From the NCBI GenBank assembly GCA_020724465.1, contig DYGX01000005.1, forward strand, positions 62,001 to 126,000: 64,000 nucleotides of DNA. The letters are read 5' to 3'. A model generated the notes under the pieces. The model had not been told where the DNA came from and did no database searches. It saw only the letters and a list, made by a program, of their open reading frames with translations. The stretch comes from Thermoflexus sp. Lineage in GTDB: Bacteria > Chloroflexota > Anaerolineae > Aggregatilineales > Aggregatilineaceae. This document shows, in pieces, positions 1 through 9,500 of this stretch. Position 1 is the first letter of the stretch, and the number at the start of each line of letters is the position of its first letter. The position numbers and the translations under genes are program-made.

Positions 1-113
1 ACGATCGGGCCGCGTGTGGGTAGAGTGCAGGCGGCAGCCGCCAGCGCGCCAAACGCGACAGCCAGGGGGATGAGCATCTGGCGAAGCAGGCGGCGGGCCA
101 TTTGCCATTGCAT
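1..113 (-). CDS. Putative lipoprotein, N-terminal part only
   Basis: This is the 5' end of a minus-strand gene that runs off the left edge; 37 codons are visible. The start codon at 113 is preceded by a GAGG ribosome site 8 bases upstream. The peptide starts MQWQMARRLLRQ, continues with a hydrophobic core (MLIPLAVAFGALAA) and reaches AAAC, which fits a lipoprotein signal peptide although the residue at -3 is Ala instead of Leu. A second ATG at 101 would also keep the signal peptide. Nothing can be said of the mature protein. An export or solute-binding role is possible but unsupported. Confidence 0.55.
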   Translation of the reverse strand, partial: MQWQMARRLLRQMLIPLAVAFGALAAAACTLPTRGPI

Positions 114-294
114 CTGTTTTGCCTCACAATAAAGCACAGTCTTCGGGCTGCTCGCAGCATCCAGGCCGACCGAGCATACCAGATTTCACCGGGTTGGGGG
201 AAGGGCACCAGGCCCGGCGCCTGTTTGGCTGGGGAGCATCGCAACTGTTAAGGCAGCATTGAGGCGGGATGTGATCGATGAAACGGCGGTCATG

Positions 295-323
295 TTGACT
301 ACCATCTTCACGGAGAGTATGAT
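295..323 (+). promoter_or_regulatory. Sigma-70 type promoter for the DUF4388 gene
   Basis: TTGACT (295-300) and TATGAT (318-323) are separated by exactly 17 bases. Transcription would start near 330, giving a leader of about 80 bases before the ATG at 411. The 114-410 stretch separates divergent genes and otherwise shows no gene. Confidence 0.6.
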
Positions 324-410
324 CAGCGCGAATCTCTCCGCTGCTCGGTGGTGGCATGGTTGCAGTCGATCCGCTTCCAATGCGTTAACCCCGGGGTAGG
401 AACGTCGACC

Positions 411-1310
411 ATGGCGCTCAAAGGGAATCTGGCGGATTTCAGCACCACGCAAATCTTGAACCTGATCCATCTGGCACGCAAAACGGGCACGCTGCGCCTG
501 TTCGAGCCGGTGGTGTCCGATGAGATCATCACGGACGGCGCGGGCAACAAACGCCGCCGCATTGTGCCGGGCGAGGAGCGGGCCAGCATCGCCTTTCGCG
601 ACGGCAAGCTGATCCTGGCGGCGATGGGCGACCAGGACGGCCACCTGGCGAACGTGCTGCACAAGGCGGGCAAGCTCAACGCCGAGCAGGCGCGCATCAT
701 CCGCGAGCGGGGGGCCAAATATTCCGACAAGGCGCTGGCGCTGATGCTGATCAACGCCAACTACGTGACCCAGGCCGACGTGGTGCGCAGCATCAAGCAG
801 CACACCATCGACATCGTCTACGACGTGATGACCTGGGAGCGCGAGCCGTTTGTCTTCGAGGAAAACCTCACGCCCCCGCCGGATCGCATCACCGTGCCGA
901 TCGACCTGAAGAATGTGATCATCGAGGGAACGCGCCGCGCGCAGGAGATCAAGCCGCTCGAAGAAGAGCTGCCCAACCTCGATATGGCCCTCAAGTTCCC
1001 CGAATCCCCAGGCGAGAAGTTCCGCGGCATCCATCTGAGCGTGGATGAATGGCGCGTGGTGTCGTACATCAATCCGAAAAACTCGATCCGCCAGATCGCC
1101 AAAGCCTGTAACATGACCGACACGGAAATCCGGCGGATCGTGTATGCGCTGCTGCAGGCGGGGCTGGTCCAGCTCGTCCGGCCGCCGGGGATGCAGGCGC
1201 CCGTCCCCGCGCCTGCCGGCGCGGCCCGGCGCCCGGTCGTTGTCCCGCCATCGCAGGCGATCGAGCGCAGTGTGGTGGAGCGGCTGATCCAGCGCATCAA
1301 GGAAAGCTGA
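411..1310 (+). CDS. DUF4388 domain protein
   Basis: A cytoplasmic protein of 299 residues. The N-terminal part begins MALKGNLADFSTTQILNLI, the typical opening of DUF4388 domains, which are found in signalling proteins of Chloroflexota, Deinococcus, Myxococcus and cyanobacteria (PatA-like). Residues about 205-255 look like a winged helix, followed by a Pro/Ala-rich linker and a short C-terminal helix. The open frame extends upstream to 348, but the ATG at 411 sits exactly where the family begins. The next gene, 66 bases downstream, is a small GTPase; such pairing suggests that this protein regulates or scaffolds the GTPase. No catalytic residues are evident. Confidence 0.8.
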   Translation: MALKGNLADFSTTQILNLIHLARKTGTLRLFEPVVSDEIITDGAGNKRRRIVPGEERASIAFRDGKLILAAMGDQDGHLANVLHKAGKLNAEQARIIRERGAKYSDKALALMLINANYVTQADVVRSIKQHTIDIVYDVMTWEREPFVFEENLTPPPDRITVPIDLKNVIIEGTRRAQEIKPLEEELPNLDMALKFPESPGEKFRGIHLSVDEWRVVSYINPKNSIRQIAKACNMTDTEIRRIVYALLQAGLVQLVRPPGMQAPVPAPAGAARRPVVVPPSQAIERSVVERLIQRIKES

Positions 1311-1376
1311 GCGAGTTTGGCCGAACGGGTGTTTTCTCGAGGTCTGCCGGCCCGGCAGAGCCGTTAGCATGGAAGA

Positions 1377-1937
1377 ATGAGATCGCGCATGCCCATCCAA
1401 ACCGTCAAAATGGTCGTAACCGGCCCCTTCAGTGCAGGCAAAACGGAGTTCATCCGGTCGATCAGCGAGATCGACGTGGTCACCACGGACGAGACGATCT
1501 CGCCGGAAGCCGCCGAGTACGGCGTGAAAGAACAGACGACTGTGGCGATGGACTTCGGCCGGATCACAGTCGATGACGACCTGGTTCTCTATCTGTTCGG
1601 CACGCCCGGCCAGCGCCGCTTTGACTTTATGTGGGAAATCCTGGCCGAGGGGATGCTTGGGTTTGTCGTGATGGTGGACAGCGCCAAGCCGGAGACCTTC
1701 CGCGAGGCGAAGAGCATTCTGGAAACCTTCCGCGCCTACGCGCCAACGCCGTATGTCGTCGCCGCCAACAAGCAGGATCATCCGGAGGCCTGGTCGCCGG
1801 AAGACTTGCGGATCGCCTTGCGGATCGAGGACCACATCAAGCTGCTGCCGTGTGTTGCGACAGAGCGGGAGAGCGTCAAGAACGTGCTCCTTGAGCTGTT
1901 GTATTCCATCCTCGACGAGATGGACGCCGGGCAGTAA
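1377..1937 (+). CDS. MglA/Roc-like small GTPase
   Basis: A 186-residue Ras-like G domain of the bacterial group that includes MglA and the CvnD proteins of Streptomyces conservons. The P-loop is GPFSAGKT (16-23), the switch II motif is GTPGQ (75-79, with Gly in place of the usual Asp of DxxG, a known trait of this group) and the base-recognition motif is NKQD (131-134). It hydrolyses GTP and acts as a molecular switch, often with a roadblock or DUF4388 partner. The gene follows the DUF4388 gene and precedes an alpha/beta hydrolase by 57 bases. An alternative ATG at 1389 (MPIQTV) has better spacing to the GGAAG upstream. Which process it switches is unknown. Confidence 0.88.
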   Translation: MRSRMPIQTVKMVVTGPFSAGKTEFIRSISEIDVVTTDETISPEAAEYGVKEQTTVAMDFGRITVDDDLVLYLFGTPGQRRFDFMWEILAEGMLGFVVMVDSAKPETFREAKSILETFRAYAPTPYVVAANKQDHPEAWSPEDLRIALRIEDHIKLLPCVATERESVKNVLLELLYSILDEMDAGQ

Positions 1938-1994
1938 CGCGGCGCGCGGCGCGCGCACGCGGGCGGCTGGCAGGCGATCTGGGGGGCGCGCGAC

Positions 1995-2831
1995 GTGCCA
2001 TTACTGGTCACCGATCCCGGGATCATCCATTACGAAACCTATGGGCGCGGGCGCCCGGTCCTGCTGCTGCATGGCTGGCTCGGCTCGTGGGCGCTGTGGC
2101 GCGAGACGATCGAGGTCCTCGGTCGCGAGTTCCGCACCTATGCCCTCGACTTCTTCGGCTTTGGCGAGTCTGGCTGGACGCTGGGCCAGGAACCGCAACA
2201 CCGCGCCTACGCGTACACCGTCCCCGTGTATGTGGAGATGGTGTACCAGTTTATGGAGCGGATGGGCATCGTGCGTGCCCCGCTGATCGGCCACTCGATG
2301 GGCGGGACGGTGTCGCTCAGCCTGGCGATCAAATATCCGGAGAAAGTCGTCAAAGTCGGCGTGATCGGCTCGCCGATCAATGGGGCGTCGCTCAATTTGC
2401 TGCTCAAGCTGTCGGGCAACCCGTCGATGGCGCGCTTCTTCTGGCTGTTCGGCGGGCGGGGGCTGCGTCTGTTTCTGCGCGGGTACAGCTACTTCATGGC
2501 GAAAGACGGGCGTGCCATGGGCCGCATGATCACCAAAGATGTGTCGATGATCAGCATGGAGTCGTTCTTTCAGAGCATCGGCACGCTGCGCCAGACCGAC
2601 CTGCGACCGGATCTGCACAGAATCCAGGTGCCCACGCTGGGGATGTACGGCCAGCGCGACATCATCGTGCGCCCCAGCGAGCATCTGGTGCTCAAGGCGG
2701 GCGTGCCTCACGCGCAGATCGAGTGGTTTCCCGATGCCGGCCACTTCATTATGCTCGACGCGCCGGATCGTTTCATCACCACGCTGAGCGACTTCCTGCA
2801 CAATTCGACCGAGCGCGCCGCCGGTGCGTGA
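1995..2831 (+). CDS. Alpha/beta hydrolase, intact catalytic site
   Basis: A 278-residue alpha/beta-fold hydrolase with a GTG start. The oxyanion-hole motif HGWLGSW is near residue 26. The nucleophile elbow is GHSMG with Ser101, and the C-terminal DAGHF motif supplies the catalytic His. It probably cleaves an ester or an epoxide-like substrate, but the sequence does not reveal which. It is clearly paralogous to the hydrolase at 17506-18519 (shared HGWLGSW, RTYALD, GFGESG, FMERMGI), which has lost the serine. The next gene starts 13 bases after its stop, so the two are probably co-transcribed. Confidence 0.85.
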   Translation: MPLLVTDPGIIHYETYGRGRPVLLLHGWLGSWALWRETIEVLGREFRTYALDFFGFGESGWTLGQEPQHRAYAYTVPVYVEMVYQFMERMGIVRAPLIGHSMGGTVSLSLAIKYPEKVVKVGVIGSPINGASLNLLLKLSGNPSMARFFWLFGGRGLRLFLRGYSYFMAKDGRAMGRMITKDVSMISMESFFQSIGTLRQTDLRPDLHRIQVPTLGMYGQRDIIVRPSEHLVLKAGVPHAQIEWFPDAGHFIMLDAPDRFITTLSDFLHNSTERAAGA

Positions 2832-2844
2832 AAGCAGAGCGACC

Positions 2845-4212
2845 ATGCGCAAGTTCATTATCGAAGACAACCGCCTGATCGCGCCCTTCAACGAGCCGGC
2901 GCGCGATCTGAGCATCCTCAACAAGCCGCTGAAGATTCACCACGCCGACATTCTGGACGAGGTGATCGGCCCGACCGAGGTCGAGCTGCCGCTGAGCACG
3001 ATTTATGACCTGCCGCATATCGCGCCGGGCCGCGACGAGTGCCTGGTCTACCGCGACAGCCTGTATTTCGATATCGAGTTTCTCAGCGAGTTTGTCGAGC
3101 AGGCGCGCACCAGCGGGCTGCCCAGCCGCGCCGTGCTGCCGGCCAGCGACGCGGCCTGGATGAAATACGCCGTCCCGCTTTCGCGCCTGGAGCCGGTGCG
3201 CGATATGAGCGGCGCGCCGCTGCACTACCCGCTCGACCTGTGGTATTTCCCGTACGGATATGTCGAGCCGCGCCAGTGGCGCGACGTGCCCATCTTCAGC
3301 GACTACCGCGAAAAAGGGTACTACAACGTCCCGGACTCGATGTCGAACCTCAAGCCGGGCGGCCCGCAGGGAACGGCCCAGCGCGACCTTGACCTGACCC
3401 ACCTGCTCACCGAGCGCTCGGCCCTGTCGATCGACAGTTGGGTGCACCTCTACTTCGCCAACATCATCCTCGGCGTGTTTTCGCGCGGGAGCCGCTTCGA
3501 GGAATACCTTTCGCACCACAACCTCTTCGCGCTCAAGGTGCTGTTCCGCGCCATTCTGGAGCAGAAACAGCTTTTGTCGTGCTCCAAGCTCGTCCAGGTG
3601 GGCGAAGGGACGATCATCGATCCCTCGGCGGTGATTCTGGGGCCGACCACCATCGGGCGCGGTTGCTACATCGGCCCCGGCGTGGTGATCGACAACTGCG
3701 TGATCGGGGATTCGGTCAACATCGCGCAGGGCTGCCAGCTCATGCTGAGCGTGGTGGGCAACAACTGCTTTCTGCCGTTCCGCGCCGCGCTGTTCATGAC
3801 GACCCTGATGGAGTACACCATCGTCGCGCAGAACACCTGTCTGCAGATGTGCGTGGTGGGGCGCAACAGCTTTGTCGGCGCCGGGACGACGTTCACCGAC
3901 TTCAACCTGCTGCCCACACCGCTGCGCGCCATGAGCGCGCGGGGCGGGCTGGAAGACTCGGGCCAGCCGGTGTTGGGCGGGTGCGTGGGCCACAACGCCC
4001 GCGTCGGGTCGGGCATGGTGATCATGCCGGCGCGCATGATCGAATCCGACGCGATCCTGATCGCCTCGCCCGACCGGCGCGTGATCGCCAAGAACATCTC
4101 GTACGAGGAGAGCGATCATCACAAGCTGCGCCCGTCGATCGCCCGGCTGCACAAGCGCCGCTACCCGCGCCACGCGGAGTCTGAGGCGGCCTATCTGGAG
4201 GAGTGGGAATAG
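2845..4212 (+). CDS. Left-handed beta-helix (hexapeptide repeat) protein
   Basis: A 455-residue protein. The ATG at 2845 (MRKFIIED) is preferred to an in-frame GTG at 2824 that overlaps the previous stop. The N-terminal 230 residues match no domain I can name. From about residue 250 there are hexapeptide repeats of the form I-I-D-P-S-A / T-I-G-R-G-C / Y-I-G-P-G-V, the coils of a left-handed beta helix, interrupted by long loops. Families with this fold include acyltransferases and the C-terminal half of sugar-1-phosphate nucleotidyltransferases. The N-terminal part lacks the GxGxRL signature of nucleotidyltransferases. A role in acyl transfer next to the hydrolase and the AAR-like reductase is a guess from context. 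Confidence 0.7.
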   Translation: MRKFIIEDNRLIAPFNEPARDLSILNKPLKIHHADILDEVIGPTEVELPLSTIYDLPHIAPGRDECLVYRDSLYFDIEFLSEFVEQARTSGLPSRAVLPASDAAWMKYAVPLSRLEPVRDMSGAPLHYPLDLWYFPYGYVEPRQWRDVPIFSDYREKGYYNVPDSMSNLKPGGPQGTAQRDLDLTHLLTERSALSIDSWVHLYFANIILGVFSRGSRFEEYLSHHNLFALKVLFRAILEQKQLLSCSKLVQVGEGTIIDPSAVILGPTTIGRGCYIGPGVVIDNCVIGDSVNIAQGCQLMLSVVGNNCFLPFRAALFMTTLMEYTIVAQNTCLQMCVVGRNSFVGAGTTFTDFNLLPTPLRAMSARGGLEDSGQPVLGGCVGHNARVGSGMVIMPARMIESDAILIASPDRRVIAKNISYEESDHHKLRPSIARLHKRRYPRHAESEAAYLEEWE

Positions 4213-4295
4213 CGGCGCGGCGCGGCGCCAGGGTTACCCCAATATCGAACGCTCGACGCGTCTTGCGGTCGAAGTGAGTAGAAGACAGAGCTGAC

Positions 4296-5399
4296 GTGAC
4301 TGCACCCGACACCTTCGCCTTCATCATCCACCCGATTGACCCGAAGAAAGACGTCTCGCGCAAGTGGCCGCTGCTCGGCAAGGTGCTGACGGAAGGGCAG
4401 ATCGATTTCTTTTCGCGTTTCTTCCCGCCGGTCTACATCTCGGAGATCACCGGCGTGCGCTCGGTGGCGACCGGTAAGACGATCACCGGCTGGTTCATCG
4501 CCTGCCCCTTTACGCCGAAGACCATGCTGAGCCTGCCGGTCGAGACGGTGTACCGTAAGATCGTGGCGTGCGGGCACAAGGCCGAGGCGCTCGGCGCGCG
4601 CATTCTGGGGCTGGGGGCGTACACCTCGGTAGTGGGCGACGGCGGCGTGACCATCGCGCAGCGGCTGGCGCTGCCGGTGACCAACGGAGACGCGTACACG
4701 ATCTACATGGCGGTCGAGGCGGTGCGCGAAGCCGCCCGCCAGATGGAGATTCCTCTGCCCGGCGCGTCGGCGGCGGTCGTCGGCGCGACCGGCACGATCG
4801 CGGGAGTGTGCGCGCAGATTCTGGCGCGCGAGGTGGGCGAGCTGGTGCTTGTCGGGCGCCGTCCCGATGCGCTCGACGCCGTCCGCGAGCGGTGCGAAGG
4901 CCAGATGGCCCGCGTGCGCACCAGCACCGACATCGCCAGCATCTACCCCTGCGACGTGATCCTGACCGTCACCAGTTCGGTGTCGAGCGTGATCGAGCCG
5001 GAGCATCTCAAGCCCGGCGCGGTGGTGTGCGACGTGGCTCGCCCGCGCGATGTCTCGGTGCGGGTGGCGCAGATGCGCCCGGATGTGCTGGTGATTGAGG
5101 GCGGGATGGTCGAGGTGCCGGGGCCGGTCGATTTTGGCTTCGATTTCGGCTTCCCGCCGGGCAAGTCCTACGCCTGCATGGCCGAGACGATGGCCCTGGC
5201 GCTCGAAGGGCGCTATGAAGATTACAGCGTCGGCAAGCAGATCACGCTGGAGCAGGTCAGCGAGATCGGCGCGATCGCGGCGCGTCACGGCTTCCGGTTG
5301 AGCGGCTTCCGCAGTTTTGAGCGCGCCGTCCTGCCCGAGCAGATCGCCCAGGTGCGCGAGCACGCGCGGGCGGCGCGCCGCCGCCCATCCCCGATTTGA
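4296..5399 (+). CDS. Acyl-ACP reductase (AAR)-like oxidoreductase
   Basis: A 367-residue protein starting at GTG, with an NAD(P)-binding GATGTIAG loop (163-170). The order of motifs follows cyanobacterial long-chain acyl-ACP reductase: a SVATGKTITGWFI stretch (cyanobacteria: SATGKVIHG), LGAYTSVV, NGDAYTIY, VVGATG, and a C-terminal ACMAETM, then KQITLEQV and RHGF. Cyanobacterial AAR reduces fatty acyl-ACP to aldehyde through a thioester on a cysteine in ACFAEAM. The equivalent cysteine here is Cys294. The Rossmann part also resembles shikimate dehydrogenase, so automatic tools may name it so. No aldehyde-deformylating oxygenase is in the window. The substrate is inferred, not shown. Confidence 0.72.
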   Translation: MTAPDTFAFIIHPIDPKKDVSRKWPLLGKVLTEGQIDFFSRFFPPVYISEITGVRSVATGKTITGWFIACPFTPKTMLSLPVETVYRKIVACGHKAEALGARILGLGAYTSVVGDGGVTIAQRLALPVTNGDAYTIYMAVEAVREAARQMEIPLPGASAAVVGATGTIAGVCAQILAREVGELVLVGRRPDALDAVRERCEGQMARVRTSTDIASIYPCDVILTVTSSVSSVIEPEHLKPGAVVCDVARPRDVSVRVAQMRPDVLVIEGGMVEVPGPVDFGFDFGFPPGKSYACMAETMALALEGRYEDYSVGKQITLEQVSEIGAIAARHGFRLSGFRSFERAVLPEQIAQVREHARAARRRPSPI

Positions 5400-5609
5400 G
5401 GTGTCAGCGCGGTCCGGCATGCGCTGTGAGGCGCCTGGACTCTTCATGGTGCCTCACTGGTATTTCAACAAATTCGCCTGTATAGTTGGGGGCACACTGG
5501 CGGCAGGCCTGCCCTGGCGTTAAGGCTACGCCACGCCGCCGGCTGCGCATGACCGATCAGCGGAGCGCACGGCGCCCCTGTCGACCGACCGGCATGGGAA
5601 GGTGGATGC

Positions 5610-6518
5610 ATGGGTAAAGGCAGAATCCTCGTTGTCGAAGATGATTTCGATATCTCGAATATGCTGCGCATCTACTTTGGCGGGCAGGGCTATGACGTTC
5701 AGGTCGCCCCGCGCGGCGCCGATGCCCTTATGCTGACGCGCAAGCAGCTTCCGCAGTTGATCGTGCTGGACATCATGCTGCCGGACATGAACGGGTATGA
5801 CGTCTGCCGCGAGCTGCGCTCGACCACCCGCACCAGCCACATCCCCATCATCTTCCTGACGCAGAAGGACGAGCGCAGCGACAAGATCGCCGGGCTGGAG
5901 CTGGGGGCGGACGATTACATCACCAAGCCGTTCGACATCGAAGAACTCAAGCTGCGCGTCAAGAACCAGATCGAGCGCGCCGAGCGGGACAACTACACCG
6001 ATCCCAACAGCGGCCTGCCGAGCAGCTCGCTGATCGAGGAAAAGCTGCGCGATCTCATTCGCGAAACCCAGGTGTGGGCATATCTCGATATTCGCGTCAA
6101 CAACTACGACGCGTTCAAGGATGTCTACGGGTTTGTGGCGGCCAACGAGCTGCTGCGCTTTATGGCGCTGCTGTTGGGCGAGGTGGTGGACGAACTGGGC
6201 ACGCCCGACGACTTTCTCGGCCACGCCGGCAGCGACAATTTCGTGGTGATCACCTACTCGGATCGCCCTCAGGCGCTGGCCGAACGCCTGACGCGTCGCT
6301 TCGCCGAGGGCGTCCAGCAGCATTACTCCTTCATCGATCGCGAGCGCGGGTACCTGCTGCGCGATGACGAGCGGGTGCCGCTGATGTCGCTGGCGGTCGG
6401 CATGATTTCGAACGCCAGCCGCCAGTTTGCGGATATTCGCGAGATCACCGAACTGGCGGCGGAGAACCGCCGGCGTGGCAAGGTGGACGACGACGAGCCG
6501 ATCGCGGCCGAGTGGTAG
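5610..6518 (+). CDS. Response regulator with degenerate GGDEF domain
   Basis: Residues 1-120 are a receiver domain with acidic pocket residues Asp11 and Asp12, phosphoacceptor Asp54 (VLDIMLPD) and Lys106 (ITKPF). Residues 130-295 have a GGDEF-like outline, including the DPNSGLP start, but the signature is GSDNF (207-211) in place of GGDEF, so cyclic-di-GMP synthesis is unlikely. It may bind a nucleotide or a partner. The ATG at 5610 has an AAGGTGGA site upstream. A weak -10 (TATAGT, 5481-5486) lies in the 210-base gap before it. It is followed, 77 bases on, by the giant histidine kinase, the obvious candidate for phosphorylating it. Confidence 0.85.
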   Translation: MGKGRILVVEDDFDISNMLRIYFGGQGYDVQVAPRGADALMLTRKQLPQLIVLDIMLPDMNGYDVCRELRSTTRTSHIPIIFLTQKDERSDKIAGLELGADDYITKPFDIEELKLRVKNQIERAERDNYTDPNSGLPSSSLIEEKLRDLIRETQVWAYLDIRVNNYDAFKDVYGFVAANELLRFMALLLGEVVDELGTPDDFLGHAGSDNFVVITYSDRPQALAERLTRRFAEGVQQHYSFIDRERGYLLRDDERVPLMSLAVGMISNASRQFADIREITELAAENRRRGKVDDDEPIAAEW

Positions 6519-6595
6519 ACACGCCGGGGCCAACCACCCCCGCCTCGGTTAGGCTGGCCGGATCGGGATGAGCGCCGGCAAGCGAGCAGAAGGGT

Positions 6596-9500
6596 ATGAT
6601 AGAAGTCTACCTGATCATCACCGGACTGATTTTTGCCGCCTGGATCGCGCTGCTGGTGCGGCAGGCGCGGCGCGGCGCGGACGCTGATTGGGCTGCCAGC
6701 GCGCCGATTGTGCCGGTGAGCCTGGTTGAAGGGGACGAGGCGGTCATCGTCGCCGAAGAGCGCGGGCGCGTGGTTTATGCCAACGATCAGGCCCGCGCCT
6801 GGTTTGGTGCCGACGGCGGTACGCCCAGCCTGGCGTTGATGGCGCAGATGGTCCAGCCCGCCGATGCCTTCCTTGACCTTTTCGCCAACGCCGGGCACAC
6901 GACAATCCGGCTGGGGCCGCGCCGTCTGGAAGCCGTCTCGCACCCGATCCCCGGTCCCGACGGGCCGCGCGTTGTGGTGGTGATGCGCGAGATGACCGGT
7001 GCCGCGCGCCAGGCAGCCACCGATTTCGACCCCCTGCGCGCGTTGATGCTTCAAACCGACATCGCCGTGACGGTCGGCGCCGGGCAGGCGCTGGGGCCGA
7101 CGATTGACGGTCTGCTGCGCATCATCGAGCAGGCCGTGCCTTATGATGCGGCCGAGGTCCTGCTGTGGCACGCAGAATCGCAGACGCTGCGCACGGTGGG
7201 GCGCACGGCCAAACTGTCGGTGACCGGCTCGCTGATCCCGCCGGAAGATCAGGAGCAGGTCGCCTGCGCGGTGGGCGAGGGCTACAGCGGGTGGATCGCG
7301 CTCTATCGCCAACCCCTGCTGATCCACGACGCCACGGCGCGGCCCGACTATGCCCTGCGCCCCGGCCAGCCGCCGTACCAGAGCTTTCTGGGCATTCCGC
7401 TGCTGCTCGATGACCGGCTGGTGGGCACGCTGGAACTGACTCACCGCGCGCCGGATGCCTTCACGCAGCAAGACGTCGCCCTGCTCCAGGCGGTCGCCGG
7501 GCAGATCGTCGCCGCGGTCGAAGGGGCGCGTCTGCGGGCCGAGCAGGCGGCGCGGGTGCACGAGCTGGCCGGTTTGCAACACATCTCCGGCGCGATCAGC
7601 CAGCTTGGGGACCCGCCGCAGTTGTTCGCCCAGCTCACGCAGCGGATCGCGCATCTGGCCGACGCGGAGCTGTGCGGCATCCTGCTCTACGACGCCGACG
7701 AGGAGACCTATCGCAGCCAGGCCCCGTTTTACGGCGTGCCGGAGTCCCTGGTGCGCGGTCACCGCCTGAACATGACACCCGGCAGCGCGTTGTACGAGGC
7801 GCTGATGCACCGGCCCTGGTGGTACACCAACGATCCGGATTCACCCGTGACGGCTGCGCTGGGTTTCGACGACATCCAGGCGACCATCCCGCTGCGGCGC
7901 GTTGCCATCGTCCCGATGGTGATGGGGACGCGCCGGGTCGGGCTGCTGCTGGTCGCCAACAAGCACGGCGGCCAGCGGTTCAACGACGGCGATATGCGCG
8001 CGCTGATCGCCTTTGGCAACCAGGCCGCGATGGTGGTGGAGAACGCGCGCCTGTACGCCGACGCGCAGCGCCGCTCGCGCGAGCTGGGCGGGCTGCAACA
8101 GATCGCCCAGGCGATCGGGGCGCTGCGCAGCCCGGAGCAGCTTTACGGGCAGATCACGCAGCGAGTGGCCGCCCTGATGCAGGTCGAGATGTGCGGCGTG
8201 CTGCTCTACGATCCCCAGGCGCACGTGCTGGTCAGCCAGCGTCCCTTCTTCGGGCTGGAAGACGAGGAAAGCGTCAGCTTCTACCAGCTTCCGTCGCCGC
8301 CGGGCAGCGTGATCTACGAGCTGTGGCAGGACCGCCCGATGTGGTACTGCAACGATCTGCGCCGCGATCCGCTGGTCGGCGATACCGATCTGCTGCGCAT
8401 GGCGAACGCCGTCGGCATCCGCCAGTTAGCACTGGCGCCCCTGATCGTGCGCGGGACGCGGCGCGGCGTGATCCAGGTGGCGAACAAGCGCGGCGGCGAG
8501 GATTTCACCGAAGAAGATGCCCGCATTCTATCGCTGTTTGCGGGGCAGGTGGCGATCTTGATCGACAACGCCCAGCTTTACGGCGAGATGCAGCGCCGCA
8601 CACACCAGGCCGAGGGCCTGCGCGTCATCACCGAGTTCGCTTCTCAGGCGCGGCCCCTGCACGAGACGACCGAGCAGATTCTGATCGCCATCGCCAACCT
8701 GTACGAAGTCGAGCGCGTCAGCCTGGCGCTGGTGGATGACGAGCGCGGGCAGTTGGTCTTCGAGCCGGCCAACACCTGGGGCGCCGAGCTTGACGAACCG
8801 CTGGCGGTCGATCTGGTGGGGCCGGACGCGGCGCACAGCGTGCTGGTGACGCGCCGCCCGGCCATCAGCGTCGCGGGCAACGTGCCCGCGCCCTACCGTG
8901 CCGTGGCGAAGCGGCTGGGCTGGCGCGATGTCGTGCAGGTGCCGCTGGTGATTCGCGACCAGGCCATCGGCGAACTGGCGATTGCCAACCGCACCAGCGG
9001 CGAGCCATACCTGGATTCGGACCTGCAGCTTTTGGGCGCCATCGCCACGCAGATCGCGGCGATGCTGGATCGTCTGCGGCTCTATCAGACAACCGATGAA
9101 ACGCTGCGCGCGCGCGTCGAGACGCTTGAGGCGCTCGGCCAAATCTCGCGCAGCCTGCATCAGACGCAGGAAATCGAGCGCATTCTCGACGAGGTGCGCA
9201 GTGCCGCGCTGCGCTCGACCGGGGCGCGGGGCGTCAGCATTGTCTTGTTGACGCCGCCGGAAGACTGGCCCGCGCCGGATGATCCGCTGGTGGAGCGGCG
9301 CTTCGGCGAGACGCAGACGCTGGGCGAGCTGGCGCCCATCGAGCGGGCGGCCCTGGACGCCGGCGAGCTGGTGGCGGTGGATGATTACGCGGCGAGCGTG
9401 TGGCTGCCTGTACCGGTCCGCGCGCAGTCGGCGGTTTGCGTGCCGCTGGCGGCGGACGATGTGCCGCTTGGCGTGCTGCACCTGTACAGCCTGGAGCCGC

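Noticed and set aside
114-410. Start of the DUF4388 gene at 348
   Set aside because: The residues between 348 and 411 do not belong to the domain, and no ribosome site is seen; the ATG at 411 begins at the domain edge.
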